DNA of 64,000 nt from Sphingopyxis panaciterrae (GTDB lineage: Bacteria; Pseudomonadota; Alphaproteobacteria; Sphingomonadales; Sphingomonadaceae): the NCBI RefSeq assembly GCF_011762125.1, contig NZ_JAASQN010000002.1:806001-870000 (forward strand). The letters are read 5' to 3'. Shown here piece by piece: positions 25,794 to 35,132 of the stretch (positions are counted from its first letter, which is position 1; every line of letters starts with the position of its first letter). A model generated the notes under the pieces. It had not been told where the DNA came from and did no database searches. It saw nothing but the letters and a program-made list of their open reading frames with translations. Made by a program: the position numbers and the translations under genes.

Positions 25794-27407
25794 ATGACCG
25801 CCGGCCCGGACTTGCTGTCCCTCGATTATGCCCTGCCCTATCCGTCGCGTCGCCCTCCCGCGATGGGCCGTGCCGCGATCGCTACGTCGCACCATCTCGC
25901 GTCGATCGCGGGCATGGACATGCTGGCGATGGGCGGCAATGCCGCGGATGCAAGCATCGCCGCCGCGATGGTCCTTACCGTGGTCGAACCCACCGGGTGC
26001 GGGATCGGCGGCGATGGCTTCGCCATCTTGTGGGACGGCAAAGAACTGCACGGTCTCAACGGCTCGGGGCGATCGGCGGCGGGCTGGACGCCCGAATATT
26101 TCCAGGGCCTGACGGCGATACCGGAGCGCGGCTGGAATTCGGTCACCGTCCCGGGTGTGGTTTCGTGCTGGATCGCGCTGTGGGAGCGGTTCGGCTCGCT
26201 GCCGCTCGAAACCATCGCGGCGCCCGCGATCCGCCATGCGCGCAGCGGCTTTCTGGTCACACCGACCATTGCTCGCCTGTGGGCCCTCGGCGGGCAGATG
26301 CTGAGGGAACAGCCGGGCTTTGCTGCATGTTTTCTTCCCGGTGGCCGCGCCCCTCGGGCGGGCGAACTGTTTCGCTCCGCCGCCCATGCCGCGACGCTCG
26401 AGACGATCGCCGCGACCCGGGGGGAGGCATTTTATCGGGGGGCGCTCGCCGATCGCATTGTGGCCGACGCCGAAGCACATGGCGCTGCGCTCAGCCTCGC
26501 CGATCTCGGGGAACACCGCGCCGAATGGGTCGGCACCATTTCACAGCGCTTCGCCAATGGCATCGTTCACGAACTGCCGCCAGCCAATCAGGGTCTGGCA
26601 ACATTGATCGGCCTCGGCATTCTGGAAGCGGCCGGCTGGGAGCCGTCGTCACCCGACGATCCGCATCAGCTGCATCTCGCGATCGAGGCGACCAAGCTGG
26701 CGTTGGCCGACGTCTATCGACATCTGACCGACGTCGATGCGATGCGATTGGCACCCGAGGCGTTTCTCGACCCGGCGTATCTGCGCGAGCGCGCGAAGCT
26801 GATCGATCCCGATCGCGCCAGCGATCCCGGCCATGGCGAACCGCGGCCCGGCGGCACGGTCTGTCTCGCGGCGGCGGATGACAGCGGGATGATGGTGTCG
26901 TTCATCCAGTCCAACTACAAGGGTTTCGGATCAGGCATCGTCGTTCCCGGTACCGGCATCGCGCTGCAGAACCGCGGCGTCGGCTTCACGCTCGAGCCAG
27001 GACATGTGAACCAGGTGGCGCCGTGCAAGCGCCCCTTCCACACGATCATTCCGGGCTTCGCCACGGATCTCGAAGGCGACCCGCTCATGGCGTTCGGTCT
27101 GATGGGCGGACCGATCCAGGCGCAGGGCCATCTACAACTTGCCCTCAGGATTCTTGGCTATGGGCAAAACCCCCAGGCCGCCGCCGACGCGCCGCGCTGG
27201 CGCATCGATGCAGGGCGCCGGGTCGGTATCGAACCGGGCACCGATCCGGCGCTGATCGAATATCTCCGCGCCCGCGGGCACGATATCGTCAGCGAAGAAC
27301 TGGACGCCACTTTCTCCTTCGGCGGCGCCCAGATCGTCCTGAAAACGGGCGATGGTTATGTTGCGGGATCCGATCCCCGCAAGGACGGCCAGGCCCTTGC
27401 GCGCTGA
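25794..27407 (+). CDS. Gamma-glutamyltransferase family amidohydrolase (Ntn hydrolase)
   Basis: A 537-residue proenzyme of the GGT family, which self-cleaves to expose a nucleophilic threonine and then hydrolyses amide bonds. The large-subunit block GGNAADASIAAAMVLTVVEP and GSGRSA are present. Thr355 in RPGGTVCLAAAD is the expected new N-terminus, and SNYKGFGSGIVVPGTGIALQNRG and KRPFHTIIPGF match the oxamate-amidohydrolase-like (HpxW) branch rather than classical glutathione GGT. No signal peptide is visible, so it is cytoplasmic. ATG 25794 lies six bases after the VOC stop. It would release an amine or amino acid from an amide substrate, which fits the aminotransferase under the same operator. 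Confidence 0.88.
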   Translation: MTAGPDLLSLDYALPYPSRRPPAMGRAAIATSHHLASIAGMDMLAMGGNAADASIAAAMVLTVVEPTGCGIGGDGFAILWDGKELHGLNGSGRSAAGWTPEYFQGLTAIPERGWNSVTVPGVVSCWIALWERFGSLPLETIAAPAIRHARSGFLVTPTIARLWALGGQMLREQPGFAACFLPGGRAPRAGELFRSAAHAATLETIAATRGEAFYRGALADRIVADAEAHGAALSLADLGEHRAEWVGTISQRFANGIVHELPPANQGLATLIGLGILEAAGWEPSSPDDPHQLHLAIEATKLALADVYRHLTDVDAMRLAPEAFLDPAYLRERAKLIDPDRASDPGHGEPRPGGTVCLAAADDSGMMVSFIQSNYKGFGSGIVVPGTGIALQNRGVGFTLEPGHVNQVAPCKRPFHTIIPGFATDLEGDPLMAFGLMGGPIQAQGHLQLALRILGYGQNPQAAADAPRWRIDAGRRVGIEPGTDPALIEYLRARGHDIVSEELDATFSFGGAQIVLKTGDGYVAGSDPRKDGQALAR

Positions 27408-27459
27408 AGGGCGCTTCTTCCGACAGCCTCCCATTCCTCATATCCAAGGATTCGGTATC

Positions 27460-28710
27460 GTGACAATTGCTCCCCCCGCACGCACCCAAAGCAGATTATA
27501 TGGCTGGTATGTCGTGGCGGTGCTGATGCTTTGTCAGACACTCGGCGCGATGGACTCCAAAATCCTGTTCATCCTCGTCGAGGCTCTCAAGCGCGACCTT
27601 CTCCTGAGCGATACCCAGATCGGTCTGATCACCGGGCCGGCCTTTTCGCTCACCTATGCGATCAGCGCGATACCGATCGCCAAACTCTCCGATCGCGGCG
27701 TCCGCGTCCACGTCATCGGCGGCGCGATCGTTTTCTGGAGCGCACTGACGGCGATCGGCGGCCTTGCGACGGGCATGAAGTCATTGCTCCTTAGCCGTGT
27801 CGGCGTCGCGGTCGGCGAAGCGGCGCTGACGCCCGCGGCCCACTCGATCATCGCCGATTACACCGACAAGGGGTCGCGGCCCAAGGCCATTGCCATCTAT
27901 TCGATGGGGCTCGCGATCGGTACCTTCCTCGCGCTTTCGCTCGGCGGCTACCTCAACGACCAGATCGGATGGCGCAACACGCTTTTCATCGTCGGCGCCA
28001 CCGGCATCGTCCTGTGCATATTGTTGCTCACCACCGTCCGCGAGCCCCTGCGCGAGCAGGCGACCGGCGCGCGGGAGCTGCCCAAGGGCAATCTGCGCAG
28101 CCTTCTCGGCAACAAACCCGTCCGCAACCTGATGCTCGGCGGCGCCGTGCTGGGGATCAGCTCGGGAGCGCTGGGCAGCTGGGCACCGGCCTATGTGATG
28201 CGCACCTTCGGGCTCAGCGCGACGGAGACGGGCGCCTCATTCGGAGCGGTTGCTGGGGGGGTCGCGATTCTGGGCATATTGGGCGGCGGCTTCATCGGTG
28301 GGTGGCTGGCGAAGCGCGGTCCCCGCACCGCGTACAATGTGCTCGCAGCCGCCTTCGTCGTCGCGATGATTGCCCAGATCGGCTCGCTGCTGACGAGCAA
28401 CTATCAACTGTTCATCGTGCTGACGGCAATCAGCATCTTTCTGGTCGCATTCTACCTCGCGCCGACCTACTCGACGATCCAGTCCGCCGTGGACCCAAGC
28501 GCGCGGAGCTTCGCCGCGGCTGTGACGATGTTCTTCATCAGCGGCGTGGGCATGGCATCCGGCGCGTTCGTCTGCGGTTTGCTCAGTGACCTGTTCCAGC
28601 CCTATTACGGCGCAGACTCACTGAAGGCCGCACTCCTGATCCTTTCACTCTTCAAGCTCTGGGGTGCGGTACATTATGTCCTGGTCGGTCGTCATTTGGT
28701 CGACAGTTGA
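27460..28710 (+). CDS. Major facilitator superfamily transporter
   Basis: A 416-residue inner-membrane carrier with about 12 hydrophobic helices. The MFS signature between helices 2 and 3 is visible as AISAIPIAKLSDRGVRVHVI, and the GVAVGEAALTPAAHSIIADY motif is typical of the spinster-like/organic acid transporters common in sphingomonads. GTG 27460 is chosen: AAGGA lies nine bases upstream, and upstream frame overlaps the GGT gene. Third gene of the VOC-GGT operon; it may import the amide substrate or export a product. Confidence 0.9.
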   Translation: MTIAPPARTQSRLYGWYVVAVLMLCQTLGAMDSKILFILVEALKRDLLLSDTQIGLITGPAFSLTYAISAIPIAKLSDRGVRVHVIGGAIVFWSALTAIGGLATGMKSLLLSRVGVAVGEAALTPAAHSIIADYTDKGSRPKAIAIYSMGLAIGTFLALSLGGYLNDQIGWRNTLFIVGATGIVLCILLLTTVREPLREQATGARELPKGNLRSLLGNKPVRNLMLGGAVLGISSGALGSWAPAYVMRTFGLSATETGASFGAVAGGVAILGILGGGFIGGWLAKRGPRTAYNVLAAAFVVAMIAQIGSLLTSNYQLFIVLTAISIFLVAFYLAPTYSTIQSAVDPSARSFAAAVTMFFISGVGMASGAFVCGLLSDLFQPYYGADSLKAALLILSLFKLWGAVHYVLVGRHLVDS

Positions 28711-29397
28711 GCTGCGCGGGCAGCCCGTATACGCGGCAACCCTCTTTTGCATCGGCATAGCGGCGAGGTTCATTGCGCCGCCATCGAAAGGCCTTCCGAT
28801 GCCTGGAGAGCTCGAGCTAACACAGCGCCCAAGCCGACGTCCCCGTTGGCAGCGCACAAAGTGCAATGGTTCTTGGTTGCCAAGGGAGTTAGCGATGAGC
28901 GGTTATAATAGTCCGAATCCAGGAACGCGGTGAACGGGTTCCGATCGGGAATTCTTAGGTATACCGCCGCATCGAGATGAAACGTGTCGCGTCCGCATGT
29001 CGAGACCGCCGACGTTGAAAGATGGCCGTAACCGCGCCGTTCCCTTGAGGGCGGTTTAGGGCCGAACCGGTTTATCTTCGATGCACAGTTTTGCCTTCCT
29101 CTCCTCAAAACGATATCCCCCCACGAAGCTGGCCGGGCCCTCATGGCTGCGCTACGCTTTTGGTCCGCTGTTCCGGAACAGCGTCGACGATCAGGTACGC
29201 CGGGCCGCTCGTGCCGAAAACGGCACTGGCAACCGGCTCTCAAGCTGGCGTTAGCCGAGACCCATACGCCGCACCGGCAATCATTTTCGATCGCCCACCG
29301 ACTGAACATTGGTACGCTGGTTACAGTCACGGCCGGCAGTTTCCAGCATTGGTCACCGCGCCGAATAAGGCGCGGGGTACAGCGCCGGTTACGGATA
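28711..29397. other. 687-base gene-free region between convergent genes
   Basis: No gene is supported here. Long open frames on both strands have Arg/Cys-rich, domain-free translations. A minus-strand stretch ending near 28770 has a somewhat protein-like C-terminus and may be the remnant of a decayed gene. No clear terminator stem was found. Confidence 0.4.
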
Positions 29398-30549
29398 TTA
29401 CGCAGTCGATGCGGACGAGAATTGCTCGTTTCTCGCGCGAATGGCTTCCTCCGAGCTGGGCACAAACGTATCCAATCCGAACGCGACGGCGCCCTGCTGG
29501 ACCTCCGCGATGAAGCGCCGCAGCCCGTTGTTGTACGCTTCGAAGGCGAGAGCATGGTCATCACCATATTGTCCTAACGCCTCGGCCAGGGCGGCGGCCC
29601 CGATGATTGCCAGCGACCCGCCCATTCCTGAAGCGGGAGAGGCGCAGTACGCTGCATCGCCGACCAGGGCGACGCGCCCCTTCGTCCAGGACGGCATCTT
29701 AACCTGCGAGAGCTTGTCGAAGTAGAAATTCTCCGAGGATTTTACCTCCTCAAGCAATTCGGGGGTCCGCCAGCCCATGTCGGCAAAGCGGTCAAGAATG
29801 ACGCGCCTTTTATGGTCCGGATCCCGCTGATCGGCGATGGTATCGTTATCGGTACGAAAGCATAGCACAATGTCGGTCTTGTCCTCATATGAGTTCAGCA
29901 TCACCGTTCTACCAGGAACGCTGTAGACCTGCGTTGTATTTGGCTCGATAATGCGCTTGGCCACGATCGAGATCGAAAAGCAGGCCCCCAGGAACTGGCT
30001 GTATTGCGACTCCGGACCAAAAATCATGGTTCGAACCGCAGAATGATTTCCGTCGCAGCCGAGCACGAGAGAGAAGGCGCGCTCGGTCCCATCGGCAAAG
30101 CGCGCGCGCATTTCCTCTCCGCTGTCTTCGAGGCCGGCGACGGTCATTCCGAAACGTATGTCGATCCGCCCCTCTACTTCCCTGAGCAAGATGGCGAGCA
30201 AGGCATCGCGATCGATCTCATAACCGTCCATGCCACCGTCCTTGGCGACCGAGGCGGGCGGGAGCGACGCCTCGGTCACGTCGTTCGCATTCTTGAATTC
30301 CGTCGCTCTCGGCGGCAGGCTCTGCGCCTTGATGGCATCGAGAATGCCCATCCGCGCCGCGATATCGATCGTGCGATCGCGAATGTCCACGGGCGTGCCC
30401 CCGAGCCGCAAGCCGGTGGCGATTTCGACGATCGTGACGTCATAGCCGAGCCTGCACATCCAATATGCCATCGAGAGGCCCGCAAAACTTGCCCCGACGA
30501 TCAGCACATTTCGGCCGGCGGCCGCGATCGCGTTATCTTGCTTTTTCAT
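29398..30549 (-). CDS. FAD-dependent monooxygenase 2 (PHBH/TetX-like)
   Basis: A 383-residue group A flavin monooxygenase, paralogous to the one at 23184. The FAD motif is VLIVGASFAGLSMAYWMCRLGYD ending in VE, then LGCDGNHSAVR near residue 165, and RVALVGDAAYCASPASGMGGSLA near 290. The catalytic region differs from its paralogue, so substrates probably differ. ATG 30549 with GAGTGG is favoured over the GTG four codons upstream. It is divergent from a TetR gene across a 24-bp dyad and ends in a gene-free convergent gap. Confidence 0.9.
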   Translation of the reverse strand: MKKQDNAIAAAGRNVLIVGASFAGLSMAYWMCRLGYDVTIVEIATGLRLGGTPVDIRDRTIDIAARMGILDAIKAQSLPPRATEFKNANDVTEASLPPASVAKDGGMDGYEIDRDALLAILLREVEGRIDIRFGMTVAGLEDSGEEMRARFADGTERAFSLVLGCDGNHSAVRTMIFGPESQYSQFLGACFSISIVAKRIIEPNTTQVYSVPGRTVMLNSYEDKTDIVLCFRTDNDTIADQRDPDHKRRVILDRFADMGWRTPELLEEVKSSENFYFDKLSQVKMPSWTKGRVALVGDAAYCASPASGMGGSLAIIGAAALAEALGQYGDDHALAFEAYNNGLRRFIAEVQQGAVAFGLDTFVPSSEEAIRARNEQFSSASTA

Positions 30550-30566
30550 AAAGCCACTCACAATAT

Positions 30567-30590
30567 ATTCGATAAATGATCATATCGAAT
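30567..30590. promoter_or_regulatory. TetR-type operator of the second FAD monooxygenase pair (ATTCGAT-N10-ATCGAAT)
   Basis: Perfect 7-bp arms with a 10-base spacer in the 83-base gap between the monooxygenase and TetR genes. The 7-10-7 geometry is the same as at 24518, but the arms differ, as expected for a separate but related repressor. Confidence 0.6.
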
Positions 30591-30632
30591 CAATATATGT
30601 ACTCAGTACGTATTGAAGGTGACAGTTAGCTC

Positions 30633-31301
30633 ATGTCAACGTCTTTCGACCGTCGAACCCGCAAGCGCTTGGCGACGCGCCAGAGCATCTCGGACGCGGC
30701 AACCAGGCTGTTCAACGAACGGGGGTTCGATAAGGTCACGGTGGACGAGATCGCGGAGGCCGCCGATGTCGGGCGCATGACCGTCTTCAATCACTTCCCG
30801 CGAAAAGAAGACATGTTTTTTGATCTCAATGACGAGGGATATGCGGATTTGCGCGCTGCGCTGCGGCAACGCGATCCCGGCATCAGCCCGCTAGAGGCTC
30901 TAAGGCTGTTTGCCCATCGGATCATCGCGGAGGGCCGGCCTTATATTTGCTTTTTCGATGGAAGTGAAAGGTTCATGCAGACGATCGCGGGAAGCGAAAC
31001 CCTGAAAGCCCGGGGCAGAGCCATACGCGACGAACTTACGGCCCTTGTCCAGGTGGAGCTCGCAGAGGCCGTTGAGCGCGATCGAACGGATCCCGACGTA
31101 CATCTGACCGCCGCTCTGCTGCTGGCGACGTGGGCGGCCGCCTTCATGGAGGCGCATCGGACGTTTGCACAGAAGCACGATAGCGAGGAAGCGCGAAAAA
31201 CCTTCCTCGCCATCGTCGATCGGGGAACCCGCGGCGTCGAAGCTGCCGTATCGGATACACCCTATAGTCGGGTTGAGGCGCGTCGGGCAGCGACGAGCTA
31301 G
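30633..31301 (+). CDS. TetR-family transcriptional regulator 2
   Basis: A 222-residue TetR/AcrR protein. The HTH spans about residues 10-60 (ATRQSISDAATRLFNERGFDKVTVDEIAEAADVGRMTVFNHFPRKEDMF), a textbook match. The C-terminal ligand domain has no recognisable effector signature. Divergent from FAD monooxygenase 2 across the dyad at 30567, so it very probably represses that gene and itself. Confidence 0.93.
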   Translation: MSTSFDRRTRKRLATRQSISDAATRLFNERGFDKVTVDEIAEAADVGRMTVFNHFPRKEDMFFDLNDEGYADLRAALRQRDPGISPLEALRLFAHRIIAEGRPYICFFDGSERFMQTIAGSETLKARGRAIRDELTALVQVELAEAVERDRTDPDVHLTAALLLATWAAAFMEAHRTFAQKHDSEEARKTFLAIVDRGTRGVEAAVSDTPYSRVEARRAATS

Positions 31302-31749
31302 CGCCATTTTGTGGAAGAGATGCCTCGATTTTTGCGGCGCCGCGCGGAACAGCGAAAGTGTCTCGAACGATCTGCCCATGTTCGCCCGAAAAAAGAACGC
31401 CGTGGCCCGGCGCATCCACCACGCGCTGGACGCGCTTTGCGCCCCAGGGCTCGCGAGCTTTCCGATAGAGGACGGGGCGTCCACCCTGCCATATTCCCAT
31501 AAGAAGCTTGGATCATTGGTATAGATAATTATGAATATACCGAAACTTGACACTGAATAACCGTCCATTCAACAGCGAACCAATAGATCGGGCAGCGCGA
31601 TGTAAAAGATGCGCCACCAAGGCATTTCGGGGTTTGACTGTCGGTAGGTCAGCTTGGCGTCGAAACACTGCCAGCCCGGGAAGCCATCAACCCGGCCGGA
31701 CGCCGACACCGGGTCAAGGCCCTCCCATCCAGCAAAAGGTGAAACCGTC
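31302..31749. other. 448-base intergenic region before the FAH-family gene
   Basis: No gene is supported. A minus-strand open frame (31144-31500) has a partly protein-like start but runs over the TetR gene and has no ribosome site. A TTGACA box at about 31548 followed by short TGAAT/ATTCA arms may be the promoter or operator region of the FAH-TetR pair. Confidence 0.4.
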
Positions 31750-32604
31750 ATGAAATTCGTGCGCTTCCTTCTGGATATTCCGCGTATCGGCGCGGTGAAG
31801 GATGACGGCATCGTCGATCTCGTGGCTGCCGGTTCGCGGTGGCAAACCATTCGCGAGATCGCCGGGGCCGGAAAGGACGCCATCGACGAACTCGCCGATC
31901 TGGTCGCGAACGCCGATGCGTCGCTTCCGCTGGCGGATGCGACGCTGCTTGCGCCGATCGAGCGTCCGGGCAAATATCTTGCCATCGGAATGAACTATGC
32001 CACGCATCTCGAAGAGGCCGCCAAGCTCGGCATCGCGCGCTCCGAACACCAGATATGGTTCAACAAGCAAACGAGTTGCATCGCCGGTCCGTTTGATGAA
32101 ATCGATCCGGGCGTCACCGAAAAGCTCGACTATGAGGTCGAACTCGCCGCGGTGATCGGCAAGTCGGCGAAGGGCGTCACCAGCGCCGAAGCGCTGCAGC
32201 ATGTTTTCGGCTATTGCGTCGCGAACGACGTATCTGCGCGCGACTGGCAGTTCCACGCCCCTACCTTTACCATGGGCAAATCGTTCGATACGCATGGCCC
32301 GATCGGTCCTTGGATCGTCACTGCGGACGAGGTTCCGGACCCCCAGGGCCTCGCCCTTCGTTGCTATGTGAACGGAGAGCTGCGCCAGGAGAATAATACG
32401 ATCGCCATGATCCACACGCTTGCCGAACAGATCGCCTATCTCTCGACCGCCTTCACACTCGAGAGCGGAGATCTGATCGCGACCGGAACCCCCGAAGGCG
32501 TCGGCGTTGCGCGCGAGCCGCCCGTCTTTCTCGCGCCGGGCGACGTCGTGCGATGCGAGATCGACGGGATCGGGGCAATTGAGAACCGGGTGGCGCAGAA
32601 TTGA
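31750..32604 (+). CDS. Fumarylacetoacetate hydrolase (FAH) family protein
   Basis: A 284-residue FAH-fold enzyme acting on 2-oxo or 1,3-diketo acids by hydrolysis, decarboxylation or hydration. Metal ligands are the Glu pair E129/E131 in DYEVELAAVIG and D160 of CVANDVSARDWQ; the lysine in TMGKSFDTHGPIGPW and the TGTPEGVGVA loop are characteristic. ATG 31750 has AAGGTGA eight bases upstream. Family members in aromatic pathways process ring-cleavage products, which would fit the extradiol dioxygenase at 49548. It is 22 bases before a TetR gene, likely its regulator. Confidence 0.9.
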   Translation: MKFVRFLLDIPRIGAVKDDGIVDLVAAGSRWQTIREIAGAGKDAIDELADLVANADASLPLADATLLAPIERPGKYLAIGMNYATHLEEAAKLGIARSEHQIWFNKQTSCIAGPFDEIDPGVTEKLDYEVELAAVIGKSAKGVTSAEALQHVFGYCVANDVSARDWQFHAPTFTMGKSFDTHGPIGPWIVTADEVPDPQGLALRCYVNGELRQENNTIAMIHTLAEQIAYLSTAFTLESGDLIATGTPEGVGVAREPPVFLAPGDVVRCEIDGIGAIENRVAQN

Positions 32605-32626
32605 CCGAAACCCAAGGAGCAAGCAC

Positions 32627-33436
32627 ATGGCGGTTCAGGCAATTATCGCGACTACGCTCGCACTTCCCGATGTGGCGCCGGGCACCGACCCGCTCGCGGG
32701 CCCGACTTCGCGGGTCAGCAGCGGCGCACCATTCCCTCCGCACGCTGCCGAGGCTGCGATGACAGATTCCGCCGGCTGCCCCAGTCCATGCGTTGCGGTC
32801 AACCGACGCAAGACTTTCATCGATGCCGGGCGTGAAGCGTTCTTCGCTCATGGCTATGCTGGCGCGACGATGTCGTCGATCGCGGCGACAGTCGGCGGAT
32901 CGAAGACGACGCTCTGGACATATTTCCCATCAAAAGAGGAGCTCTTCACAGCAGTCGTCGAGGATCTCCTGAAGCAATATGGCATGCCCCTGTCGAAGGA
33001 CCTTCCGCTCGACGAACCAGTGGCCGATGTCCTCGCCCGGTACGCAGAGACGTTGATGTCGATGCTCATGTCCCAGCCGATGCTCGATCTCTACCGACTT
33101 GTCGTTGGCGAAGCAGCACGCTTTCCGCACCTTGCCCAGACCTTTTACGAGCTTGGTCCGAAGCGCGGCAAGGAACGGCTTGGCGTCTATTTCGCCGCGC
33201 TGATGGAGCGCGAAGTGCTGCGCCGCGGACTGCCAGCGACCGCGGTCTCGCAGTTCATCGGGTTGTGCCAGCCGGCGCGCTACCAACTTGCCATACTTGG
33301 TCTCGAAGCGCGGGAAGCGCCCCTCCCACCGCGCGAGGAACTCGCAGCCGCGATCGAGACGTTCCTTCATTACTGGGGCGCACCCGGCGCCAAACCGGCA
33401 GGACCCCGTCCAAGCTCGGCCAGTCGAGGTCAATAG
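32627..33436 (+). CDS. TetR/AcrR-family regulator with N-terminal extension
   Basis: A 269-residue TetR protein. The HTH lies unusually late, about residues 60-110 (RKTFIDAGREAFFAHGYAGATMSSIAATVGGSKTTLWTYFPSKEELF), followed by an AefR-type ligand domain. The first ~55 residues are Pro/Ala/Thr-rich. The strong AAGGAG seven bases before ATG 32627 supports the long form; ATG 32759 would give a normal-length protein. It follows the FAH gene on the same strand, and faces convergently the HsaA-like monooxygenase gene. Confidence 0.88.
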   Translation: MAVQAIIATTLALPDVAPGTDPLAGPTSRVSSGAPFPPHAAEAAMTDSAGCPSPCVAVNRRKTFIDAGREAFFAHGYAGATMSSIAATVGGSKTTLWTYFPSKEELFTAVVEDLLKQYGMPLSKDLPLDEPVADVLARYAETLMSMLMSQPMLDLYRLVVGEAARFPHLAQTFYELGPKRGKERLGVYFAALMEREVLRRGLPATAVSQFIGLCQPARYQLAILGLEAREAPLPPREELAAAIETFLHYWGAPGAKPAGPRPSSASRGQ

Positions 33437-33565
33437 CGCTTCAAATAAGTCAAATAAGCTCGATCAGAAAACCCGGCAGACGCCGGCTTTCGGCTTTCAT
33501 GATGTCGACAATCGGCTCGCCGACTCCGCGCCAAAGCTGGAGAATTCCTGCCGGCGCTCGCCCCC

Positions 33566-34741
33566 TCACCACAAAGCCGAGTTCGGCTCCAGGCCCATTC
33601 GGACCCGACCATAGGCTTCCGCTTGCTCGTCCCAATTTGCGGCGACCTGCATGGAGCCGGCGTGAACGTCGCGGACAAATCGCTGAATGGGATTCGATTC
33701 GAATAGCGAGGAAGCGCCGGCGGCGCGGGCAATCATCATTGTCGTGTTGAAGCATGTGTCGACGACATAAGCGTGATTGCGGCGAAAGCGAACGCGGTCA
33801 TCCTTTGTCAGTATGTCTCCCGTCTGGCCGCGCCGGATGATTTCCTCAATGTCCTTCCTGACCAGCGCTCTGGCAGCGTCGAGCGTCGCAGACGCCTCGG
33901 CGATGCGAAGCTGAGGCCCAACCATTTGCGCCATGGGCTTGCCGTCGAATGCCGTGCACCGGGTGCGATTGGTGCTTTCATATGCGTTCAGCGCACCTTG
34001 GGCCATGCCAATGACAGGTATCACAACGCCCAAAGGTGCGATCGAAGCCATTGGTACTCGGTACGACCCGCTCTGGTTGGCGGCCAGATTGTCGGGTGCA
34101 CCCGGCAGGATGTAGCGGTGAGCAGGAACGAAGACGGGCTCGTCGATCACAACATCGTGACTTCCCGTGCCGCGCAGACCGGACACATGCCAGGTGTCTT
34201 CAATCCTGAAATCGCCTTTCGGGACGATCAACAAAATGGGGGCCGGGATTTCCTCGATCCTGGCTCCCAACAGCGCCCAGTCGGCATGGCACACCCCACT
34301 CGAATAACGCCACCGTCCGGATAGCATCCACCCTCCCTTGACGCTTTCCACCTTCGCGCCGCCGGGGTTGAACGCCGAACAGGACAATGGATCGGGTCTG
34401 GCGTAGAACTCCGCCTGTGCCTCATGAGGGGCGAAGCTTATTTCCCAGTTCTGCACGGCTGACTGCGAATATACCCAGCCCGTCGATCCACAGGCAGAGG
34501 AGATGCGCCAACAAATCTCGAAATAGGCATCGAAGTCGAGACCATATCCGCCCCATCGCACCGGCTGCATGACGCGATTGAGACCCGCCGCCCGGATGTC
34601 CTGAATGGTGGCATCCGGCAGGCGCCGATCGCGTTCCGTCTGCTGTGCGCGTTCGGCAATGGCAGGCAATATGGCGTCGGTACGACTAATCAATTCTTCA
34701 ATACCGATTTCGAATATTTCGCTCTGTTTCGTGCTGTCCAT
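33566..34741 (-). CDS. Two-component flavin monooxygenase, oxygenase component (HsaA/HpaB-type group D, acyl-CoA dehydrogenase fold)
   Basis: A 391-residue acyl-CoA-dehydrogenase-fold flavoprotein that would hydroxylate a phenol using reduced flavin from a partner. The N-terminal DAILPAIAERAQQTERDRRLPDATIQDIRAAGLNRVMQP block, then GWVYSQSAVQNW, SCSAFNPGGAKVESVKGGWMLSGRWRYSSGV and the C-terminal RFVRDVHAGSMQVAANWDEQAE fit the HsaA/p-hydroxyphenylacetate hydroxylase branch, not true dehydrogenases. ATG 34741 has AAGAG five bases upstream. A matching flavin reductase is at 40785, beyond the E1/E2 genes. Substrate is unknown; steroid-like phenols are one possibility. Confidence 0.87.
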   Translation of the reverse strand: MDSTKQSEIFEIGIEELISRTDAILPAIAERAQQTERDRRLPDATIQDIRAAGLNRVMQPVRWGGYGLDFDAYFEICWRISSACGSTGWVYSQSAVQNWEISFAPHEAQAEFYARPDPLSCSAFNPGGAKVESVKGGWMLSGRWRYSSGVCHADWALLGARIEEIPAPILLIVPKGDFRIEDTWHVSGLRGTGSHDVVIDEPVFVPAHRYILPGAPDNLAANQSGSYRVPMASIAPLGVVIPVIGMAQGALNAYESTNRTRCTAFDGKPMAQMVGPQLRIAEASATLDAARALVRKDIEEIIRRGQTGDILTKDDRVRFRRNHAYVVDTCFNTTMMIARAAGASSLFESNPIQRFVRDVHAGSMQVAANWDEQAEAYGRVRMGLEPNSALW

Positions 34742-35132
34742 TTTGCTCTTCACATCTGAATTCCTACACCATGAAGGGTGCTTCTCATGGACTTGAACCA
34801 CAGCCGCATGGAGCCGACAAATACCGATTGCAGATAGAGCTGATCAGAGAAATTTATGCGTGCCGAGATCACCTTGATCCATGATCGCCGCGCGATTTCG
34901 CCCCTCCCCTGTTCGCGCACGCGACCAACTGGATGCGGATACAACCGGACGATATCTGCGCCGCCTTCCCCTTATGAAGCCTGGCAGAGAGGCGACCGGC
35001 GCATAAATTCCGCTGATATCGGCTAACGATAAACGCTATTTGCCTGATGCCGATGGAACATGATCAGATGCGGCAGCGCCTGGACGCGAGCCCTGTCCTC
35101 ACGGGCTCGAGCGCGAACGCGAGGTCGAAAAA
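34742..35132. other. 391-base intergenic region between divergent HsaA-like and SnoaL genes
   Basis: No gene or RNA signal is evident. The region presumably holds the promoters of the leftward monooxygenase and the rightward SnoaL-like gene; I could not identify convincing boxes or dyads. Confidence 0.4.

Noticed and set aside
30900..31568. Minus-strand open frame overlapping TetR 2
   Set aside because: Lies opposite a clear TetR gene and has no domain features.
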